Source: Druceiella hillmani (taxonomy: Eukaryota > Arthropoda > Insecta > Lepidoptera > Hepialidae). From it: a DNA stretch of 64,000 nucleotides. The DNA lies in contig JAYKKI010000091.1 of assembly GCA_039881145.1 (NCBI GenBank), forward strand, positions 1,550,001 to 1,614,000, read 5' to 3'. Below are positions 50,771-63,472 of this stretch, in pieces (within the stretch, counting starts at the first letter, position 1; every line of letters starts with the position of its first letter). The notes beneath the pieces were generated by a model that searched no databases, was not told the DNA's origin, and worked only from the letters and a program-made list of their open reading frames with translations. The translations under genes were made by a program, and so were the position numbers.

Positions 50771-51626
50771 CCATATTTCTGCACAATTAATAGCGTTACT
50801 AATAAGGATCAATCTTTGCACAGGAATCTTATAATCCAAATTAAAAGAGATACCTAATATTACACACTTTTTTGGGAGAAAATTACAATGCACATCCAGA
50901 GATGTAACCGCGATTTATGTACGTATGTATGTATGTCCACAAACAAACATTACAGTTACATATCTACGAGTATATGTATGTGTTAGTTAGTCGATCAGCT
51001 GTCAATTGCCACAAATATGTCCCATACAACGAGATAACTCTGCAACTTTGGGTCTTTTTTTGACTCATTGAACTGGAACCTGAAAATCGACGGTCCCAAT
51101 AATAATATCTCATAATTTTGTTAATATTCACTAATTAAATGTATTCATTTAATAATTAAAAGACAAGATTTTTCTATCGCTGTTTTTTTGTTGTTTTTTT
51201 GTTTTTTCCTTTTTTGACAACTTTTCAATAAAATGAGTAACTGATAAATTATAATACAATTTTATAAATGTCACGTCGTTTTTTCAACCACATTTTTGAA
51301 AATACGTGTTATTTTCATAAAATATAAATCTACATTTCTGACCCTTGCATAATACAATAAAAGTTCTATAAATATAATTTCGAAAGCTACACACATAAAT
51401 GGCCGCTTGGGGTCAAGTTGCCCATACATGAGATATAAAACATGCCGACCTTAAGAGAAATTATAAAAAACAGGATTAAATTGAGGATGCTGCATATTTC
51501 CTGTTCGACGGGATGTAACACGTAACACGTGTAACACGCGCCAATCGGCAGGGTATTTTCGAAATATTATGAAGACTGACCGCGTGGTCTTTTATTATGA
51601 TAAATTATGCGTCGACATCAACAGAC

Positions 51627-51665
51627 AAAAGAAATAATTACTTACTGTACTTAATTATTTCTTTT
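51627..51665. repeat. 14-bp perfect inverted repeat
   Basis: AAAAGAAATAATTA and TAATTATTTCTTTT pair exactly around an 11-nt loop. Confidence 0.9.
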
Positions 51666-51926
51666 ATCTGAATGGAATTACGAAACATCATCATGTTTGA
51701 TTATTTAGAGAAATATTACCGTTTGCTAAATATTATTCACTCTCAATTATTCTGCTACTATATAAAAGAAATATTGTTGTTTTTGTGTTTAATAAAATAT
51801 TTAAACGTATATTTAACGAGTAGGGCCAAACATTTTCTGGATAGTTACCTTTTACAATCCGGTTCAATAAAATAAAGAAGTGGCCGCTTATTCACATGGC
51901 CAACGGCAGCCCATTAAACTAAATAT

Positions 51927-51930
<4 letters not shown>

Positions 51931-51981
<51 letters not shown>
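51931..51981. repeat. (TA)n microsatellite
   Basis: About 50 bp of uninterrupted AT alternation. Confidence 0.95.
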
Positions 51982-51984
<3 letters not shown>

Positions 51985-52139
51985 TATGTTATTCCACACC
52001 ATGCAATACCTGATTGGCAGAAAGTTGCGTCTTTCACTCATTGATGTACGGTTATTTCAAAATTTTCAAATAACTTTCGGTCAGTAAGGTCAAAGCTTAA
52101 CAACAAGACAGTCCATTGTCACCTGCCCGCCACTAGACA

Positions 52140-52310
52140 ACTTCAAAACTAGGGACCGCTGACGAAACGGCCGTTTAGAAATGATTAATTACCGAATCGA
52201 AAGGATCCCGGTTCGATTCCCACAGATATTACCAACGAGTAACAAAAGACTTCGCCCCTCGGTCCTACCCGGCTCCTAACAAAAAAGATTGCAAAAATTC
52301 TTCGCAGTCA
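52140..52310 (+). mobile_element. SINE-like relic with B-box
   Basis: CCCGGTTCGATTCCCACAG (52208-52226) is a good RNA polymerase III B-box, followed by a GC-richer unique part and then AT-rich sequence. No convincing A-box or cloverleaf, so not a functional tRNA gene. Confidence 0.45.
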
Positions 52311-54549
52311 CTGTGTATTAATCCTATATGCAAATCCCCATTCATTTCTTACAATTCCGGTATTTTCTATACAATTTTATTGTGAGTAATTTTGATTTCT
52401 AATAATAAGCGAATATTTCAAAGCAAAACTATAATGGATGGACGTATTTACGCATAGTGTATGTGTGTTACTATTTATGTATTATATGTAAACTGCGTTT
52501 TTGTGTGAGTTGTTGAAGGATAATAGTTTATTGAAATCAATTTGGGTCAAAAGTCTCGGTTCTTGAAATTTGAAAATTAAATTGATTTAAAAAAAAAACT
52601 AATTTACTCGATCAAAAGACATAATAAGTAAGGTTTATGACAGTTATAAAGTTTTCTGACTCTTTCAAAATACAGACGCACTGAATGTGACCGCAATATA
52701 ATGCTTTTTGTTTTGTCAAAAGCAATATACATAAATGTTATGGGCAAATGAACAACCAGAAGAGGATGTAGCAATACACGCAATGAATAAGTCTGATTGC
52801 CTCTGATTAAGGTTGTGATGCCGGCGGGGTGCTAACGACGAAACGAACACCGCGAGTGAGTAATGGAGTGAAGTGACAAATGATCGTTGCTTGATCTTGA
52901 ATTAAGGAATGCGATGCTGTCTCGGAACATCTATCTGTCGAACGATCGTAAACATATTAGATATAGGTGCGTTTTATTGTCACGTTCGTTAAAGTTTTGT
53001 CCCAACTTGCAGTTAAATAATTTCCTATATATATTTCTACAGTAAATTTAAATTTTCAGTAAATTATCGATTTCAATGCCATACCCATCTATCAATCGAG
53101 CAGTGAAGACGATTATTCGTTTCCATAATCCACAAAGAAAATGCGAACAGAATGATGTCTAAGGACATCTTGTCCAAAAATTAACTTGTATATTAATATT
53201 ATCTATATTAATCATCTAGTATATTACAGTTAAAAAATTCAGATCCATTTGGAAGGGCTAAAATTTGAAATGAGAAGTCTGTTTACGTATTTTGACATAT
53301 CAACAAATTACACACGTAAAACTTAAGAATTGCTTCTTTTAAATCATTAACATTAATTTACCTAAAACAGCTAAAACCGATTGCATTCTTATTACATAAT
53401 AATAAAAATAACAAATTTTAATGAAAAGACTTCTTAGTTTCTGTAAAAGAGGAAGGATTAATTCCTTCCTGTTGTGATACAATGTAAGAAGTAAAATTAT
53501 ATAAATTTTTTATATTATATAAATTATATAAATTAATAAAAAATTATATTAATATAAATTATATAAAAAATTATATAAATTTATTATAATAATAACCTTG
53601 CATAGATACCATAATTTATATCAAATCAATTATTTTTCAATATTTTATTTCATAATATCACATGAAACTCAATCGAACCTGCTGATAAATACCTGTTAGC
53701 CTAGAATCAATGGTCCATGATATGTAAATACTCAGTTTAATCAATGTTATCAGCTGTTGAATTGATTTTAAAAATATATTTACGCTCTACGTCAAGAAAT
53801 TTTTAGCAATTTTTGTTAATAAAATCCTTGAATATTGTTCAACAATAAAACAAAATTAAATTATATATAATTACACATGTAATATTTTGTATTATATCAA
53901 ACCACTACGCACTATAAAACAACGTCAAGCAGTGTTTCCACGTGATCACTGATAGACGATGCTTAATTTTGGTGATTAATTAATAAGAGGATTGCTTCAA
54001 GGTCTCGAACTTTTTCGACAATGAACATTTTTTTTAAATAATTAATACCTATAGAGGAAACACATTTGTCACAATTTTGAAATCGTCGATAGAATATGAT
54101 GCGGAGCTTTCGCCCACCATATATGGAAACTTAGTCCCTGTAATCAAATTATGGAGTAATAAACAGAATAATGTCTCATATATTTTTGGGGAAAAAATGT
54201 ATTATATTAAGTAGAAGGAAGAAAACTCATAAGCATCAAATTAATTTTTGTGGGTACTTTATTCTCTTTTACGCACACATGGTGACCGTGTCACAAAGGA
54301 GAGAGAGGCAGCGATCGATGTTCTACAATTTTTAAATTAATTTTCTTATTGGAGTCTCAGTAGTACGAAATATGAATATACGAACAAAATCACAAGGACA
54401 ACCTTACAATACAACCTTACGAGGACAAACTTAAATAGTTTACTAGCAAATTTGTAAATGTGCTAACAATAAATAAAATCAATCTAAAAAATAATTCAAG
54501 CAACTGCGTCCACACGGCTAGTCTCAATTGAGTAGGCCTTTGTAAGAAA
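52311..54549. other. AT-rich DNA with a small regulatory-looking block
   Basis: 52790-52950 is GC-raised (CTCTGATTAAGGTTGTGATG, GTGACAAATGATCG). AGGAAGGATTAATTCCTTCC at about 53449-53468 is a short palindrome. 53490-53590 is a TATATAAATT-type low-complexity stretch. No gene recognised. Confidence 0.4.
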
Positions 54550-54670
54550 CGCGTTCCTTTATGCGTCGAGCACCGGCGCCGGTTTAATCAGGGCGGGAAC
54601 CGCCCACGCCCTTGCGCGCTGTCTGTCAAGCCGCCCTAGCGGTACGTGCGCTACTATGCGGTACACTGAA
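54550..54670. promoter_or_regulatory. GC-rich island with palindromes and E2F-like site
   Basis: ACCGGCGCCGGT is a 12-bp perfect palindrome, followed by TTTAATCAGGGCGGGAACCG (GGCGGGAA E2F/DP-like core and a TAATC homeodomain core) and CGCCCACGCCC. Composition contrasts strongly with the flanks. Likely regulatory; no coding signal. Confidence 0.35.
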
Positions 54671-56249
54671 CTTTCTAATACCACTTACTTTACTGTCCTC
54701 AAAACTTGGATCACATTATTTAAAATGTGATACTTTCGAAAACAGAAGGGAATGGACTATGGAGAAGGAAATGGTTATTTGATGTGCAAATATCAAAATT
54801 AAACTAGCAGCTTCAAAAAACCCAAAATTTGTATTCTAAGGTGGAATTATTATATATTTCAATACGATACTAAATTTAGACTAGAGTGTACATTTAGTAT
54901 TTTAACTGTGTAATAACTTTATTGCACGAACTTTTCTCCTTTTGAAATGCTATGAACACAATCTCTGTTTATTTCCGGTACTAATTACACGTCTGCTTGG
55001 TCAGGCTCTGGCATTAATGAAAAACTCAAATTATAATTTTAGTTAATAAGAAAAATTAATATGTCTTTTTTGCGGTTATATTTTCTTGTCGATATTATAA
55101 ATATGAACGGCAAAAAATAACATCTATTGTTTTTAAAGGCATATTATTAAAACAAAACTGGTTTTACCGAATTACACCAAGGAGAATTTAATTTCAAATT
55201 TAAATATCACATTTTTTGTGGCGGAGAAAATATATTTCTGATTTGAGTATATTTGTCTGTTATCTTATTGTGTATCGAGGGTTGTAATGTTTACATTTTT
55301 TGGTTGCAGCGACTAATACAGCATTAATAATTGTATAAATGAAAAGAAATTTTAGTTTTCTAGGAAATTTCAATTACGTCACTGTATAACATTGTTCCCT
55401 TCTATATGTTAGGAATTGGTTTCAAAATCAAATCAGATTGTGTGATGTGTGATAGCACTCAAGCCGCAACAACTGTGTCAATACAACTTATTCACTACTC
55501 TATTGTAAATTATAATACATTGTGGTGCGGTATCACTGAAATTCACCCCGTCTCAGAGTAAAGATATTGGACAGGGGAAAACTTTCTTCACATTATCTTA
55601 TAAAATCAGAGGAAAATATCTGCCTGTTTGCATGCCAAGTTGCTCGACGACCATTAACGCTAGGTAAATTAACGTTTTGATATGCATAATTTATGCACAG
55701 AGACTATCTCATAGTGACAGAGTCTGATATTTAGTTATTTTAGTGAGAGAGTTGGGGTTGCCAAAAATAATACGGTAGACTCGATACAAATCTAGTCATT
55801 TGCTTACATGACTACTCCCAAAAACCTCACCGTCTCACTTTTTTAATGTGTTAGGCAAGGAAAATTCTGTTTCTAAAGCTCGATTTTTTAATTAAAACCA
55901 GTGTAAATGTGTCTTATAAAGCAGCTCTTATTTTTACTTTTTATTAAAAAATAATACATAAACGTACGCATACTGGATGCCTCAAAATTGATTTCAAGAA
56001 AATAATACCCCATATGTACCATTATAGGTTGTAATGAATCAAAACAATTAAACTGACTAAACAATTTCATAGATAGGCGTTTATTTATTCTTCATAATTG
56101 TGTACAAATTAAGACCTTGTGTACCTTGAGTTATCATAAAAAGTTAAAAAGATTAGGATCTACCTGACTGTACGCGATTAGTTTGTCAATGAAGAGTCAC
56201 CCACAATTAAGCACAAAACAAAACGGAATGTTTTTCATCAGCGGTCTGG
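54671..56249. other. AT-rich DNA, nothing recognised
   Basis: The minus frame at 55888-56070 has no known motif. Nothing else supported. Confidence 0.5.
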
Positions 56250-56495
56250 AAGCAAAATGAAACAGGATTCACATCCGGTAGGGGGGAGCTTTTTGTACGG
56301 CCGCAGCTTCCCTGAAGCTCTCTCATTCGCGATGACAATGACGCGACGCGCGTTACGGCTGGCAGGCACAATGTGCATACATTGGGTCGCCGACTTTAAT
56401 TATTGCGGGTGGGTACATACATACCTTAATGGATACGCAGCTCTTTCAAGGGCGTATCGCCGAAGGGTTAATAGAGGTTTTTTTATTGAAATTTA
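56250..56495. promoter_or_regulatory. GC-rich island, regulatory candidate
   Basis: Contains GACTTTAATTATTGCGGGTG (TAATTA) and a CpG-rich GACGCGACGCGCGTTACGG. A 79-codon plus frame (56257-56496) crosses it but shows no known domain, and its translation looks like read-through of a non-coding block. Enhancer or short exon cannot be separated by eye. Confidence 0.3.
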
Positions 56496-57760
56496 AAACT
56501 ATAATCTACGCTGTTGCTATATATGTAAAGACATACAGTAATGATTAATTTTCTTTAACTGAAAACATTAAATTTGTATATGTCGCTGTAAGTTGAAAAA
56601 AACATATATATGAATAATAATCAGAGTTTTTTTCCACAAAAAGTATGATAGCTTACTTAAAAATGTTAAATGTTGTTAATAACGCAATTAACATATAATA
56701 TCAAATATCTTATAATTATAAGTCTAAATTTAAAAGTTTACAGCGTAGATTAATGTAAAGAACTATAATAGATGGTGTATTACTATTACACTTCAATGGA
56801 ATATTGCAAAATCTAAACGATTGTTCTCAAAATAATAATAGTGATGATAATTTTATTATGAATTAAAATTAGTATATAATTTATCTTTTTACGTTAGAAA
56901 GCTACGTAAAGGTCACAGAACATTAGACGAGATAGAAGCGGTATGTTCGGAAGAAGCTATAAAAACACAATTCGCCAATTTGAAACAAAAGAATTTTAAA
57001 CACGCCAATTACATTGCGGCGTATGTCCCCACCCTGTTCAAAGCACCATCGAAGTGGTCAATGAGTTCTCGTTTCCGCACGCTTGAGTCGCATATCTCGC
57101 TCGCCAGAAATGTTTTACAATTTTAGCGTTATTTATACATTTGTCCACCGTCCACACACTATAAATAATAATAAAGATTAGTTGATATTTTTCAATTTAA
57201 TTTTAATTGAGAAAAATACATTTTAAATTGTTACAATTATAGGCACAAAAATATTTATTGTTTGCATTTTACACAACAATGTGATAATATGTATATATAG
57301 TTATAAGTCCTAGAATATATTGAATATATTTGGCTCACAATGAGATATATTCATAAAATATTTAATTTATTAAGTAATTGACGTTTCGTCAATTTAGTAT
57401 TACGGTGTTTTGATAAATAAAATAAACAAACATTAATGTACTTCTCCACTACCGCCTTCATGTAATTGGTTACAATATTGAATGAAAGAAAATCTTCACA
57501 CTGATAGAAAGTGAATATAACATTATTCAAACCCTTAATTATAATTTCTTTCTTATTGAAGTCAAAGCTTGAGTTCTACATTGAGTTACAAGTGCCTCTT
57601 TACCTTCTGCCAGATATTACCAATCCCTATGTCTATATAGAAATAAAAATGTGTTCAGTTCCAATCGACGCAAAAACATATTGCCATTTCATCGATGACA
57701 TGGCTGACAAAAATTTGGTATAATTGAATTTTAGAGTACAAATTAGACCTCTGGGTATAA
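56496..57760. other. AT-rich DNA; small island at 56990-57130
   Basis: The island holds CGCCAATTACATTGCGGCG (CAATTA homeodomain core between CGCC and GGCG arms) and GTGGTCAATGAG. The frame at 57511-57723 is unrecognised. No gene supported. Confidence 0.4.
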
Positions 57761-57954
57761 ATTAGGGCTGCTTTAGGGTACAAATATCTACTAGACTAAT
57801 TTATATGAAAAACATATTATAAAAAGTGTGCTGAGTAAGATGTGTCTACGTTTGTAGGTAACCAGTTATTCTGTCCAGTGATTTTAATCCATTTCTACTC
57901 TATAGAGTAGTTTTAGGATATCTAACAGCATGTTTTTCAAACTGACAACCTTGG

Positions 57955-58110
57955 CTTCTCTATAAAAAATGGACAAATTCTCTCACGAACTTTTCTTTAG
58001 AACTTTTTATTTTTATCCTTCATATTTCTTTAACTTGAAAAAATGTTACTGTGACTTATCTATAAAAATAGATAAATCATGTCACGAAGTTTTCTTTAGA
58101 CCATTTTAAG
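57955..58110. repeat. Diverged direct repeat, about 103-bp spacing
   Basis: CTATAAAAAATGGACAAATT … CTCACGAACTTTTCTTTAGA (57958-58000) and CTATAAAAATAGATAAATCA … GTCACGAAGTTTTCTTTAGA (58060-58103) are diverged copies of one unit. Probably an old duplication within a repeat. Confidence 0.6.
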
Positions 58111-58936
58111 GCACCTGCGTATTATTAACGTATCTTTAATAGTTTTGTCCGCGTACAACACGAAAACCTTCAAACTAGCGACTTTTTCACCAATTACATT
58201 TACATTAAAACTATGTAGGCTACGGAAATTTGGAAAATATAGGCTATGATATACTTTCGTGAAAACTGTGTGTTAATAGGATTAGTGCTTTTAGCGTGAA
58301 TTCCTAAAATCAGTTTACGAACAAAAGTATCATCAAACAAACAAAACTTTCCTCTTTATTATTAGAATACTCCTCTAAATATGACTACTTGTTGATTTAT
58401 TCGGCTCAAAGTTTTATAAGCCGCGTTCCATAAGTGACGTCGCAACGCACGAGTTTACTTTATCGCTAGATTTTATTAACCTTCGTTATTATCGTTCCTC
58501 GATATTAGTATTTACGGTTAGTTTTACTCCTTATCTGGCTTATGCACTTTACCTTTGAAAAAGTAATCATCATCCGTCATCTTTCCCTATTTTTAAAAAG
58601 AACTACAACTGAACTAATATGGTTAAAAAAATGTGCCTCACCTATTGCATTTTTCTTAATCCGAAATTCCGAAATTTACTCAAATATTTAAACACAGCCA
58701 CACTCCTATTATGCAAATTAGTTGTAATCCCCTGAACAAAAAATACAGTTCGAAAAGAAAGGCGAAAAGTAGAGATGAGAAATTTAAAGCAAAGTCAAAG
58801 TATCAACGAAACACACGCGGTGCTGTCCCCACTTTTCTCCAAGTTAAAGCTAAGCCTCAAATATATATTTATTTACATGGGTATAGATTTATTTATACAT
58901 CGAATACGTTTGAAATACAGATATACCACAAGATGA
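58111..58936. other. AT-rich DNA, nothing recognised
   Basis: The plus frame from 58711 begins in unique sequence and runs through the SINE; it is not a gene. Confidence 0.5.
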
Positions 58937-59146
58937 TGTCGTCGCCGTGGTGTGTTGAGTTGATCACAAGGCATACGGCCTTTGACGATGCGACGCACCG
59001 CGGCGACCCGGGTTCGATTCCCGGCCGTTCGTCGAACGGGGCTGGACTGGTGTTGTGGTTGGCTGTAAGAGATTGCTCTTGTAGCAATAAGTCCGCCATA
59101 TGTATCAATTAGATACATTAAAGTAGATAAATAAATAAATAAATAA
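58937..59146 (+). mobile_element. tRNA-derived SINE, copy C, full length
   Basis: Starts TGTCGTCGCCGTGGTGTGTT with an A-box-like region, then B-box GGGTTCGATTCCCGGCC (about 59010-59026), then GGCTGTAAGAGATTGCTC and GCAATAAGTCCGCC, and ends with five ATAA units. Flanking AAGATGA at 58930-58936 and 59145-59151 forms a 7-bp target-site duplication. The tail and duplication show LINE-assisted retroposition. It is the best-preserved of three copies (others at 32298 and 34772). Overlapping open frames on both strands are by-products. Confidence 0.9.
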
Positions 59147-59151
59147 GATGA

Positions 59152-59779
59152 CATGTTTAAATTCGTGAAATAATTTAAATTTAACTAATTAATGTTACAC
59201 GTATAAATAAACAAAAATACATTAAAACATTTTATTTTCATTATAAAAATTGTAGAATTATAGTGAACTACAAAATTTTACGGCTTATAGATTCAAATAA
59301 TCTCATAGGACTCGGGAATTTCTGAAAGTGACAAGACCGCGCTGAACTTATTTTCTATAAAGTAACAAAACGTTTGACAAAATGCACGTGGCATTTAATT
59401 TATTTTTATAGCCATAATGAAAATTTAAATGTACTAACGATGTCACTGAATAATAAAATAAAAATGCGTAATTCCAAAGTTTTTCTAAGAAATTTTTTTT
59501 ATGTAGCATTTTGTTTCTTGCACGGAAGTCTTATATTTTAAATCGTGCATGATACATTTACGTTAAATTACCCGTAACGCTACCTGTTAAGAAAAATAAT
59601 ACTAGTTTTTATTTCCTGTTACATATAAATTAAACACCCAGAATACTTTGCCTCTTTTGCTAGCCCTTTAATAAATAACTTAATAAGTAAGGTAGAATTT
59701 TACCTACTTAAATTTGTATTTCTAGTATATTTCAAAAATATTGTCTAAGTATGTTAGGCACACATTAGACACACTTTTT

Positions 59780-59839
<60 letters not shown>

Positions 59840-60169
59840 CGTATATGTACACCCATAAATATCCGTTATTTACATATATATTATTTTGTTAAAATTGAAT
59901 GACTACGATTGAAATTATTAACGCTAGTAAATGATAACTACGAATCACAGCCTCTTTAAAATTTCAGTCTTCCATTAATTCCACACACATTATACAATAA
60001 TATCGTTTATCGTACCCTGCATATTTCGGGTATAAATATAAATAAATAAAAAAGTAATAACAAAAAGTCAAATCAGTCAAGGTAGCAACCTATAACAGTA
60101 AAGCTAGACGCAATTGCGTCGACTTAACAACGGTAAAGCCATTCATTGTTCTTGTAGCTCACTGCTCGC
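59152..60169. other. AT-rich DNA with (TA)n at 59782-59840
   Basis: The TA array is about 58 bp with ATGTATA interruptions near its end. GCACGTGG at about 59383 is a lone E-box. Nothing else supported. Confidence 0.5.
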
Positions 60170-60425
60170 GTACTCCGCCGACTTCCAATTAAAGATATGC
60201 GGCGCTCGGTTTTAGCAATTTTTATGAGTCGGCCAGAGACGGGAGCAAAGCCGTCAAAGGCGCTCCCGCCCGTATTAATAAGCCACTCCTTGGCAATAAT
60301 CCCGACGACACAATATCAAAATTTAATATCATTTTAATCTTAATTCTACTTATTACGGTTCCGCCCCACGCGCCGTCCCTAGCACGGGCCGCCAGCGGCG
60401 TCGACCGCCTGACATTTAAAGTGTT
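60170..60425. promoter_or_regulatory. Large GC-rich island with Hox-type motifs
   Basis: Contains TTCCAATTAAAG (homeodomain), CAATTTTTATGAGTC (TTTTATG, posterior-Hox/Caudal-type core), an inverted pair GGGAGC … GCTCCC (about 60241-60268), and CGCCCCACGCGCCGTCCC. The 75-codon minus frame (60222-60449) across it has no recognised domain. Motif mix and sharp composition fit a developmental enhancer, by inference. Confidence 0.35.
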
Positions 60426-61129
60426 TTCTTTTAATATACATATGTGCAAATGAATATTTCAGTTATTTGTTAAAAAGGCATCAATAAATTTTATTGTATT
60501 ATAATTACATTTTCGTGAATAGATTGTTGTGAAAATAAAAAGGGTAATCTATAAAAACAACAGCAAAAATTTATTTTTAATCAAATATTTCATTGATCTA
60601 TCTGAAACAAGTAAGTACATATTATTATAAATTATAACGTTATACAAGGGAGTTCAGTTCAAAAAAGTTCAATCACAGTATTATATACTACTTGTACTCT
60701 TTAAAATTGTTTAAAAATTTCCAAATTTCTAAACATAGCTCTAAATATTGTGAATAGCTGTGAAAGATAGCCAGTATCGTATCTAATTTATTTCATAGTT
60801 TCTTTAAGGAAAGATAATAACATTACGTCAACAGAAAATAATTCATAATAACAATTAAAAGCGTCCAAACAACATTTCAAATTAACTACTCCGACCGTCT
60901 AAACGTCAATTAAATAAAGAAAGCTTCTAGTTACAAAAAAATATATAAAATCTTCTATAGGATATCATTTTAAAAAACTTTATTAGGAAACTTATTTTTG
61001 TTTAAAGCCAAACGTTTAGTTAAAACATTAATTTATTTTTGTATGTTTCATAATAAAAAGATATATAATCCAAATTCCTTTGTAATATGAACTGAAAGTT
61101 CACATTTTAAAATAAAAAGAAACATACCC
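60426..61129. other. AT-rich DNA, nothing recognised
   Basis: No open frame or repeat supported. Confidence 0.5.
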
Positions 61130-61320
61130 AGCACAATAATCCAAAACGTTCGCCGCCCCTGGCTCGCCGCCCGCCCGTCGAGCAGAACTTTTATGAAGCA
61201 AGTTCCCCGCCTGCCCCAATCACCGCCAGATAAATACATCTCCGCGCGACTACACTCTTTCGCGTGTTTTATCTGCCCTACCTTTACCTCTCCGCCTAGT
61301 CTAACAATGTTATTCACAAT
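61130..61320. promoter_or_regulatory. GC-rich island with GATA and TTTTATG motifs
   Basis: CGCCGCCCCTGGCTCGCCGC, then AACTTTTATGAAGC (same TTTTATG core as the island 900 bp upstream), CCAGATAAAT and GTTTTATCTGCC (two GATA sites in opposite orientation, about 55 bp apart). The minus frame of 91 codons (61048-61323) shows no domain. Likely regulatory. Confidence 0.35.
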
Positions 61321-62129
61321 CACGAGCTTAGGGTCGAGAATGAAAACGACTTCATTATAAGGATATAATTTTACTTGACGTGGGTCAAATTAATCAACGT
61401 TTCAATACATTAGAAATATTTGCTATTGACAATCTGTGTATTAAGATTAATTATATGCAATGTATTGTGTGCGGAACTTTATGTATACACAACTATCCAG
61501 ATCTCCAGTTCCTTCACCATTCAGTTAAAAGTTACGAACATTGCTCGTTTGAAATAGAAGGTAACTAAATGAAACCGGCAACGTACAACTCGAACTCATG
61601 CACCAAGAATTCCTTACATCACCAACTATATTTGAATGTCGTCAATAAAAATGGTCAAAATGTTCATATATAATTGTTTATCTGCAATTATACATGTTAA
61701 GTACATAGTTTTATTTTTCTGTAACCTTGAAATTACTATTATTATTTTAACAGTTTTTTGGCTCTCCTACTCCAAAAATGAGGGGCGATACACACTTTTT
61801 TGAGTGTACTTTTGCTAATGTATAATAAAATATGCAAGTTACAATTGATATGGAAATAAGCCTACATAATGAAAATTATAAAGTTTTAAATAAAAATGAC
61901 CTTCCGTGTGATACTCCATTCAACCCGATTTTGGAAAATAAAAGGTTTTTCCTCTAATTTTGAATCACCCATAAAAAGGAGAAAAATATTTGTGCCATGT
62001 TAGCACCAAATATATGAAGTTGATAAACAACTTATATAATGCTACCAAGGCAAACAATATATATTATCAAGACTCAATGGTGGACAGGCGGTCGGTCGGA
62101 GAAAGAAATTTGACGAGACCTGTAAATTA

Positions 62130-62161
<32 letters not shown>

Positions 62162-62165
62162 ATAT

Positions 62166-62241
<76 letters not shown>

Positions 62242-62389
62242 CACGATTCGATATAAGCCTTTTTACTTTGTAACTTTAATATATTAGCTATAGTTTAATC
62301 GACACAGGATAGCATACATAAGAAATACGTTTATTTCTATATATTTCTATAATGTACCGTTTCATAATATGGAAGTCATCACAAATAGC
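61321..62389. other. AT-rich DNA with (TA)n at 62139-62237
   Basis: The plus frame at 61380-61568 is unrecognised. The TA array has AAATATATACATATATACAT interruptions. Confidence 0.5.
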
Positions 62390-62640
62390 TTTCCTCTGGC
62401 ACCTGCTGAACATAGGCCTCTCCCAATGCATGTATCATTGGAGGTAATGCCCATAATTGCCACCCAGGCGGCATAGATATTGGCACCAATGGCGATGCTA
62501 CACGTTACTGACCAGCGAAATTTTAGCTACGCGATTATACATCACTCCAACCTTGATGAGTGGCCGGGAATTAGACCTGGAAATCCGCGGTGTGACCGCG
62601 CCGTGAATGGGATGTAATACGGGAATAGCGAAATAGTATC
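62390..62640 (-). mobile_element. Composite SINE/LINE-end repeat
   Basis: CACCTGCTGAACATAGGCCT then CTCCCAATGCATG is the sequence of a widespread insect interspersed repeat. About 130 bp later the minus strand reads GCGGATTTCCAGGTCTAATT then CCCGGCC, a B-box-like tRNA-derived region (complement of about 62561-62587). Order and orientation suggest an antisense tRNA-derived SINE joined to, or adjacent to, the other repeat. Confidence 0.5.
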
Positions 62641-62860
62641 TAAAGTAATTCAAATTAAATCAAAGACTAACATGGTTGATAGAGTAAAACATCAATATTT
62701 GACTACGATAAACAATACGTACACACGAGAAAACTACTGCTTTTAAATAAATTAATTAAAAATTCGTACACTGCCAAGCCGTGTGCATAACATCAAATCT
62801 TGTTGCATTCCATTTAATCAGAATACGTGCGTAGTCTGAAATCACCACGCAAAGATCTTA

Positions 62861-62904
62861 GAGAGGTTGGCGATAATCATTAAGAAGAGGTTGGCGATAA
62901 TCAT
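62861..62904. repeat. 24-bp spaced tandem duplication
   Basis: AGAGGTTGGCGATAATCAT at 62862-62880 is repeated exactly at 62886-62904. Confidence 0.9.
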
Positions 62905-63408
62905 CTTGCCACATGAAAAATTAACTTTATACTCGCCATCAAAGAATTCATTTCTATTCCTCCCTCAAATATTTCACCAATTTGTAGAATTATTTACGTT
63001 ACTCTTTAAATTACCGAAAATATTCCTGATGTTTTTCATGCCGTGGATTCGTTACTTTTATGTAGTTTGTTTACGAATTTTGTGTCATAACATAACTGAG
63101 TCCAAGTATGGTTTTATTTCTATTAAATAAGTAAAAGTATTAATTTTTAGTGGAATAGAGTTTTCAAAAAAAATTTGGGCTCTGTACCCAATATAATGAT
63201 TATTAAAAAATTGTAAAAAAGTCAATGATGAAAATTTCATGAAACATTGATTTATTATACCAATTAACCTCGAAAAACTAAATTTTTATTTACTCTATAA
63301 AATGGCACCTATTTACGTCGTATTTGCCAGACCTGAGAACGTCGTTGCTTCGTTTACTATCATGAAGGATTTCATACATACATTTGGTTTAGTTGCCAAA
63401 ATATTATA

Positions 63409-63472
<64 letters not shown>

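Larger units (their letters stand above)
50771..52139. other. AT-rich DNA with minor repeats
   Basis: Direct repeats of TAACACG at about 51518-51538, the hairpin at 51627-51665, an unrecognised plus frame at 51672-51875, and a (TA)n run at 51931-51981. No gene recognised. Confidence 0.5.

Noticed and set aside
59005..59030. tRNA gene (GGGTTCGATTCCCGGCC)
   Set aside because: No cloverleaf around the B-box; it is the tRNA-derived head of a SINE. The same applies to B-box-like strings at 4932, 11691, 12445, 50361 and 52210.
58873..59154. Protein-coding frames on both strands near 59 kb
   Set aside because: They lie within a SINE with B-box, ATAA tail and a 7-bp target duplication.
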